DNA of 64,000 nt from positions 1 to 64,000 of the forward strand of contig CAIMZI010000027.1 in assembly GCA_903845935.1 (NCBI GenBank), written 5' to 3'. Of the stretch, positions 60,076 through 64,000 are shown one piece after another; position 1 is the first letter of the stretch, and the number at the start of each line of letters is the position of its first letter. This stretch comes from an uncultured beta proteobacterium. Lineage in GTDB: Bacteria > Pseudomonadota > Gammaproteobacteria > Burkholderiales > Burkholderiaceae_C. A program made the translations under genes and the position numbers. Below the pieces are notes generated by a model, which saw only the letters and a program-made list of their open reading frames with translations, had not been told where the DNA came from and did no database searches.

Positions 60076-61350
60076 ATGTCAGACATCATCGATTCCCTTG
60101 ACGCCCTTGCCATGCAGCGTCGCACCGTGCTCAAGGGCACGGCCGGCATTCTGGCCGCGGGTATGTTCCCGTCCATTCACGCAGCGGAACCTATCGTGCT
60201 GCGCTACCTGGGCACGGCGGTGAACCAGGACAAGGAAATTGCCGACAAGTTCAAGGCCGACACCGGCATCGAAATCCAGTACGTGGCCGTCACCACCGAC
60301 GACGTCACCAAGCGCGCCGTCACTGCGCCCAACAGCTTCGATCTGATCGACACCGAGTATTTCTCGCTGAAGAACATTGTGCCCACCGGCAACCTGAAGG
60401 GCATTGATACCAAGCGCATCAAGAACGCCGACAAGATCACCAGCTTGTTCACCACCGGCACCGTGGCCGGCAAGAAGGTCGGCGACCAGGGCACGGCGCC
60501 CAAGAAAACCATTTACCTCGAAGGCGAAAAGAGCAAGGTCTTCGCTAAGAGCCCGACCCAGTTCATGTCGCTGATCCCCACCGTCTACAACGCCGACACC
60601 CTGGGCATTCGCCCCGACCTGATCAAGCGCCCCATCACCTCCTGGGCCGAGCTGCTGAACCCCGAATTCAAGGGCAAGGCCGCGATCCTGAACATCCCCT
60701 CCATCGGCATCATGGATGCAGCCATGGTCGTGGAAGCCATGGGCATCTACAAGTACCCCGACAAGGGCAATATGACCAAAAAGGAAATTGACCTGACTAT
60801 CAAGACCCTGATTGAAGCCAAGAAGCAAGGCCAGTTCCGCAGCCTGTGGAAAGACTTCAACGAGTCCGTCAACCTGATGGCCTCCGGCGAAGTGGTGATC
60901 CAGTCGATGTGGAGCCCCGCCGTGACGGCCGTGCGCACCAAGGGCATTGCCTGCACCTTCCAGCCGCTGAAAGAAGGCTATCGCGCCTGGGCTTCCGGCT
61001 TTGGCCTTCCCGCCACCCTGTCCGGTAAGAAGCTGGACGGTGCCTACGAGTTCATCAACTGGTTCCTTGACGGCTGGGCCGGTGCCTACCTCAACCGCCA
61101 GGGCTATTACAGCGCCGTGCTCGACACCGCCAAGGCCAAGATGGAAGCCTACGAGTGGGCCTACTGGATGGAAGGCAAACCCGCTGCGCAAGACATCAAG
61201 AGCCCGCACGGCGACCTGCTGGCCAAGAAGGGCGAAGTGCGCGACGGCGGCAGCTACGAAGCGCGCATGGGCGGCATCGCCTGCTGGAACGCCGTGATGG
61301 ACGAGAACGCCTACATGGTCCAGAAATGGAATGAGTTCGTAGCGGCATAA
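60076..61350 (+). CDS. ABC transporter substrate-binding protein (PotD-like)
   Basis: A 424-residue periplasmic binding protein. Residues 14-40 form a twin-arginine-type signal (QRRTVLKGTAGILAAG). The mature protein begins near AEPIVLRYLGTAVNQDKEIADKFKADTGIEIQYVAV and has the family's NSFDLIDTEYFSLKN and MASGEVVIQSMWSPAVTAVRTKG regions. It would capture the imported compound in the periplasm. Substrate cannot be read from sequence. AAGGAGT lies before the ATG. Confidence 0.94.
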   Translation: MSDIIDSLDALAMQRRTVLKGTAGILAAGMFPSIHAAEPIVLRYLGTAVNQDKEIADKFKADTGIEIQYVAVTTDDVTKRAVTAPNSFDLIDTEYFSLKNIVPTGNLKGIDTKRIKNADKITSLFTTGTVAGKKVGDQGTAPKKTIYLEGEKSKVFAKSPTQFMSLIPTVYNADTLGIRPDLIKRPITSWAELLNPEFKGKAAILNIPSIGIMDAAMVVEAMGIYKYPDKGNMTKKEIDLTIKTLIEAKKQGQFRSLWKDFNESVNLMASGEVVIQSMWSPAVTAVRTKGIACTFQPLKEGYRAWASGFGLPATLSGKKLDGAYEFINWFLDGWAGAYLNRQGYYSAVLDTAKAKMEAYEWAYWMEGKPAAQDIKSPHGDLLAKKGEVRDGGSYEARMGGIACWNAVMDENAYMVQKWNEFVAA

Positions 61351-61380
61351 AGTTGAACAAGACACCGAAGTGATTTGCAT

Positions 61381-62295
61381 ATGAGTTCTCACGTACCCAA
61401 TTCACATCCGGTGTCTGCTCGCGCACCGGGCCGCACACTGGCGGCCTGGTGGCAGGCGCTGCCCTTGACGACTGTTTTTGCGCTGTTCTTTCTGGTGCCG
61501 CTGGCGTTGGTGCTGATGGTCAGCTTCTGGGACTACAACCAGTACGAAATGCATCCGGACTTTACGTTCAAAAATTACCTCGCCGTGTTCGACGGCTGCA
61601 TCTCCGGTGACGACCTGTGCGTCACCTTCAAGACCTATCTCTCCACGCTCAAGTTCAGTCTGCTGGTCTGGCTGCTGACGCTACTTATAGGCTTCACCGT
61701 CTCTTATTTTCTGGCCTTCCATGTGCGCTCCAGCGGCGTGCAGGTGGTGCTGTTTGTGCTGTGCACGATTCCGTTCTGGACCTCCAACGTCATCCGAATG
61801 ATTGCCTGGGTGCCGCTGCTGGGCCGCAATGGCCTGGTCAATGACGCGCTGGTGCATCTGGGGGTGGTCGATCAGCCGGTGGAGTGGCTGCTGTTCTCCA
61901 GCTTCTCGGTGGTGCTGGCCTTTGTGCATTTATTCAGCACCTTCATGATCGTTCCGATCTTCAATTCCATGATGCGCATTGACCGCAGTCTGCTCGAAGC
62001 CGCTGCCGACAGCGGCGCCACTGCCTGGCAGACCCTGTGGAATGTGATCGTGCCGCTGTGCCGCACCGGCATCATCATCGGCTCCATTTTTGTCATCACC
62101 ATCGTCATGGGCGACTTCGTCACCATTGGCGTGATGGGCGGGCAACAGATTGCCTCGGTCGGCAAGATCATCCAGGTGCAGACCTCGTATCTGCAGTTCC
62201 CGCTGGCTGCCGCCAATGCGGTGATCCTGCTGTCGGTGGTGCTGATGATCATCTGGGCCTTGACCCGAATGGTAGATATCCGGAAAGAACTTTGA
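61381..62295 (+). CDS. ABC transporter permease 1 (PotB-like)
   Basis: A 304-residue inner-membrane permease with six helices (for example LTTVFALFFLVPLALVLMVSFW and FSLLVWLLTLLIGFTVSYFLAF). The EAA loop that contacts the ATPase reads SLLEAAADSGATAWQTLWNVIVPLCRTGI. I use the ATG at 61381; the track start is a TTG two codons earlier. It follows the binding-protein gene by 30 bases. Confidence 0.94.
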   Translation: MSSHVPNSHPVSARAPGRTLAAWWQALPLTTVFALFFLVPLALVLMVSFWDYNQYEMHPDFTFKNYLAVFDGCISGDDLCVTFKTYLSTLKFSLLVWLLTLLIGFTVSYFLAFHVRSSGVQVVLFVLCTIPFWTSNVIRMIAWVPLLGRNGLVNDALVHLGVVDQPVEWLLFSSFSVVLAFVHLFSTFMIVPIFNSMMRIDRSLLEAAADSGATAWQTLWNVIVPLCRTGIIIGSIFVITIVMGDFVTIGVMGGQQIASVGKIIQVQTSYLQFPLAAANAVILLSVVLMIIWALTRMVDIRKEL

Positions 62296-62297
62296 CC

Positions 62298-63182
62298 ATG
62301 AAAGAAAAACGCGCCCCCGGCTTCTGGCTCTTGGCGATCTTCTTCGCGGCCTATGTGCTGTTCCTCTACGGGCCCATGCTGGTCATTGTGGTCCTAAGCT
62401 TTCAGGGACCTGAGGGCGGCCTGACCTTTCCCATGCGCGGATGGTCCACCCACTGGTTCCACAAACTGGCCGACGGCCTGGGCTCGGTGGACATTGGCTC
62501 GGCGCTGTGGCGCTCACTCGGACTGGGCCTCACCGTCATGGCCTTCACCGTGGTGTTTTCGGTGCTGGCGGGTCTTGCCTTTCGCAAGAAGCTCACCGGC
62601 GGCAGCGTGCTGTTCTTTGTGGTGGTGGCCAGTCTGATCATGCCGTCCATCATCGTCTCGCTGGGTATTGGCCTGGAGTTCCGTTTGCTGGATGCCGGCA
62701 TCAAGAAGCTGCTGGAGGCCTGGGGAATGCAGGGCACGTTGGACAACTACGGCACTGCCCTGGGCATCTACACCTCGGCCCTGGGCGCGCACCTGACCTG
62801 GACGCTGCCCTTTGGTCTCCTGATCATGTTTGCCATCTTCAACCGCTTCAACCCGGCCTATGAAGAAGCGGCGCGCGACCTGGGTGCCACGCCCTGGCAG
62901 GGTTTCCGCCATGTGGTGCTGCCGCTGATTGCGCCCTCGGTGGTCGGCATTGGCATGTTCGGCTTTACTCTCAGCTGGGACGAGATTGCACGCACCTCGC
63001 AGGCCATTGGCGATGTCAATACGCTTCCGTTGGAACTACAGGGCCTCACCACCACGGTGACCACACCCTCCATTTACGCACTGGGCACCGTCACCATGGT
63101 GGTGTCCTTCTGTGTCATGGGCTTGGCGGTCGGCCTGTCCAGCCTGTTGAGCAAGCGTCAGAAAGCAGGGCGCCATGACTGA
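62298..63182 (+). CDS. ABC transporter permease 2 (PotC-like)
   Basis: A 294-residue permease, partner of the first. Six helices are visible (FWLLAIFFAAYVLFLYGPMLVIVVL at the N terminus; FVVVASLIMPSIIVSLGIGL in the middle), and the EAA loop reads PAYEEAARDLGATPWQGFRHVVLPLIAPS. It starts two bases after the previous stop. The track ORF beginning at 62037 is an extension through the upstream gene. It overlaps the regulator gene by eight bases. Confidence 0.94.
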   Translation: MKEKRAPGFWLLAIFFAAYVLFLYGPMLVIVVLSFQGPEGGLTFPMRGWSTHWFHKLADGLGSVDIGSALWRSLGLGLTVMAFTVVFSVLAGLAFRKKLTGGSVLFFVVVASLIMPSIIVSLGIGLEFRLLDAGIKKLLEAWGMQGTLDNYGTALGIYTSALGAHLTWTLPFGLLIMFAIFNRFNPAYEEAARDLGATPWQGFRHVVLPLIAPSVVGIGMFGFTLSWDEIARTSQAIGDVNTLPLELQGLTTTVTTPSIYALGTVTMVVSFCVMGLAVGLSSLLSKRQKAGRHD

Positions 63183-63894
63183 GCCGGTCCTGCTGACCGA
63201 GAACGACATTTACGAGCGCATGGTAGCGACCATTCTCGACCACCGTCTGCCGCCCGGAACCAAGCTGGTGGAAGACCGGCTGGCCACCGCCTTTGGCGTG
63301 TCGCGCACCCGCATCCGCCCGGTGCTAGTGAGGTTGGCCAATGAGCAAATCGTCACCCTTACGCTCAACCGTGGCGCCACCGTAGCCCAGCCTTCTGAGG
63401 CGGAAGCGCGCGAGGTGTTCGAGGTGCGGCGCATGATTGAGCCGACGCTGATTGCCTGCTTTATCAAGCAGGCCAGTGGCGACGACATCGCTGTGCTGTC
63501 GCAATGCATTGCGCAGGAAGAGGATGCGCGCAGGGTGGGCGACATGCGTCGCGCCATCCGCCTCTCCGGTGACTTCCATCTGCACATTGCCAACGCCTCG
63601 CAGCACCAGACCCTGGGCCGCATCCTGCGCGAGCTGGTGTCTCGCACCTCGCTGATTTTGATGACCTACCGCGCCGATGTGCAACCGCAGTCCGAGTCCA
63701 GCCGCTGCGGCTGCCAGGAGCACCGCGCCCTGCTGGATGCCATCCGCTTGCGTGATGCCAGGGAGGCTGCGCGTCTGATGGGCGAGCACCTGGCGCAACT
63801 CGAATCGCAGCTGCAATTCAGCCAGGGCGATGACGCCGTGCCTGATCTGCTGTCGTTGTTTGGGTCCGAGCCGGCTTTGCTTTCCGAGGCCTGA
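63175..63894 (+). CDS. GntR-family (FCD) transcriptional regulator
   Basis: A 239-residue regulator: N-terminal winged helix (YERMVATILDHRLPPGTKLVEDRLATAFGVSRTRIRPVLVRLANEQIV) and C-terminal FCD ligand domain (EVFEVRRMIEPTLIACF, then DFHLHIANASQHQTL and CGCQEHRALLDAI with the His residues that bind metal). It overlaps the permease gene, so it is made with the transporter it likely controls. The TTGCATACA repeats at 58905-58935 are a candidate binding site. Confidence 0.94.
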   Translation: MTEPVLLTENDIYERMVATILDHRLPPGTKLVEDRLATAFGVSRTRIRPVLVRLANEQIVTLTLNRGATVAQPSEAEAREVFEVRRMIEPTLIACFIKQASGDDIAVLSQCIAQEEDARRVGDMRRAIRLSGDFHLHIANASQHQTLGRILRELVSRTSLILMTYRADVQPQSESSRCGCQEHRALLDAIRLRDAREAARLMGEHLAQLESQLQFSQGDDAVPDLLSLFGSEPALLSEA

Positions 63895-63897
63895 GCC

Positions 63898-64000
63898 ATG
63901 CGCCGAGTGCTGTTGATCAACCCCAATACATCCGCCTCCATCAGCGCGCTGCTACAAAGCCATGCGCAGACCGCAGCCGGGCCGCAGGCCCAGGTGTTGA
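63898..64000 (+). CDS. Asp/Glu/hydantoin racemase, 5' end only
   Basis: Not in the ORF track. The 34 codons read MRRVLLINPNTSASISALLQ and continue to the window edge. INPNTS near the start is the hallmark of the Asp/Glu/hydantoin racemase superfamily, in which HyuE-type enzymes racemise hydantoins. It starts three bases after the GntR gene stop, so it belongs to the same operon. The rest of the gene lies outside the window. Confidence 0.75.
   Translation, partial: MRRVLLINPNTSASISALLQSHAQTAAGPQAQVL

Noticed and set aside
1-64000. CRISPR arrays, tRNA or rRNA genes, insertion sequences, integrases
   Set aside because: I saw no regularly spaced repeats, cloverleaf-like genes, rRNA segments or transposase motifs; the gas-vesicle island has no visible mobility gene or flanking attachment repeat.

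Overview
The window looks like chromosome of a Comamonadaceae betaproteobacterium, most plausibly a Rhodoferax-like or Polaromonas-like organism. The GC content is high and the genes are tightly packed. It carries a class III formaldehyde dehydrogenase, the rhodoquinone methyltransferase RquA, CcoG, the fused mutase IcmF, a complete gas-vesicle cluster and a photoactive-yellow-protein homologue. The genus is an inference; there is no rRNA or marker gene to fix it.

Layout. 1-1432: end of an aldehyde dehydrogenase plus its DUF779 partner, with a large inverted repeat between them. 1440-2471: wreck of a membrane hybrid histidine kinase. 2793-18501: gas-vesicle island, all on +, with an unknown protein, a sigma-54 activator, GvpH, a two-ring CDC48-type ATPase, GvpF/L, a PAS sensor kinase, a lone receiver, GvpA behind a good -24/-12 promoter, a GvpC-like repeat protein, GvpN, two small unknowns, a second GvpF/L, GvpG, a tandem Get3/ArsA-type ATPase, a short helical protein, a GvpA-like small protein, GvpK and GvpJ. 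18558-23238: ordinary genes (LysE exporter, ene-reductase, DUF3422, SHOCT protein). 23351-32144: sensory island with a three-gene two-component operon on -, then on + a hybrid kinase, a small PAS-like protein, a PYP homologue with its chromophore cysteine, a PAS protein and a chemoreceptor ending in EWETF.

32141-47646: mixed metabolism and signalling (formaldehyde dehydrogenase, SSB-like protein, LLM flavoenzyme, HD protein, CHASE2 cyclase, FecR/OmpA pair, molybdopterin enzyme, M20 amidohydrolase, FlaG, SerC, ATP-grasp-like protein, CoaX, persulfide dioxygenase-rhodanese). 47724-48757: a CsoR-family repressor and decayed remains of a DUF2892/RND-efflux operon. The shared upstream region 48791-48974 has two identical 16-bp repeats and an FNR-type box ahead of ccoG. 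50886-54182: IcmF behind a perfect 22-bp palindrome. 54187-57387: DUF4143 ATPase, RquA, EamA transporter. 57391-64000: a probable catabolic unit for a nitrogenous compound (polysaccharide deacetylase/allantoinase-like enzyme, SnoaL-like protein, polyamine-type ABC importer, GntR regulator, start of an Asp/Glu/hydantoin racemase).

How the parts may work together (inference): the sigma-54 activator and PAS kinase probably switch on gvpA; GvpH, the CDC48-type ATPase, GvpN and the Get3-like ATPase look like a protein-handling set for very hydrophobic vesicle proteins. The nearby PYP, PAS kinases and chemoreceptor suggest that light or redox cues control motility, and possibly buoyancy.
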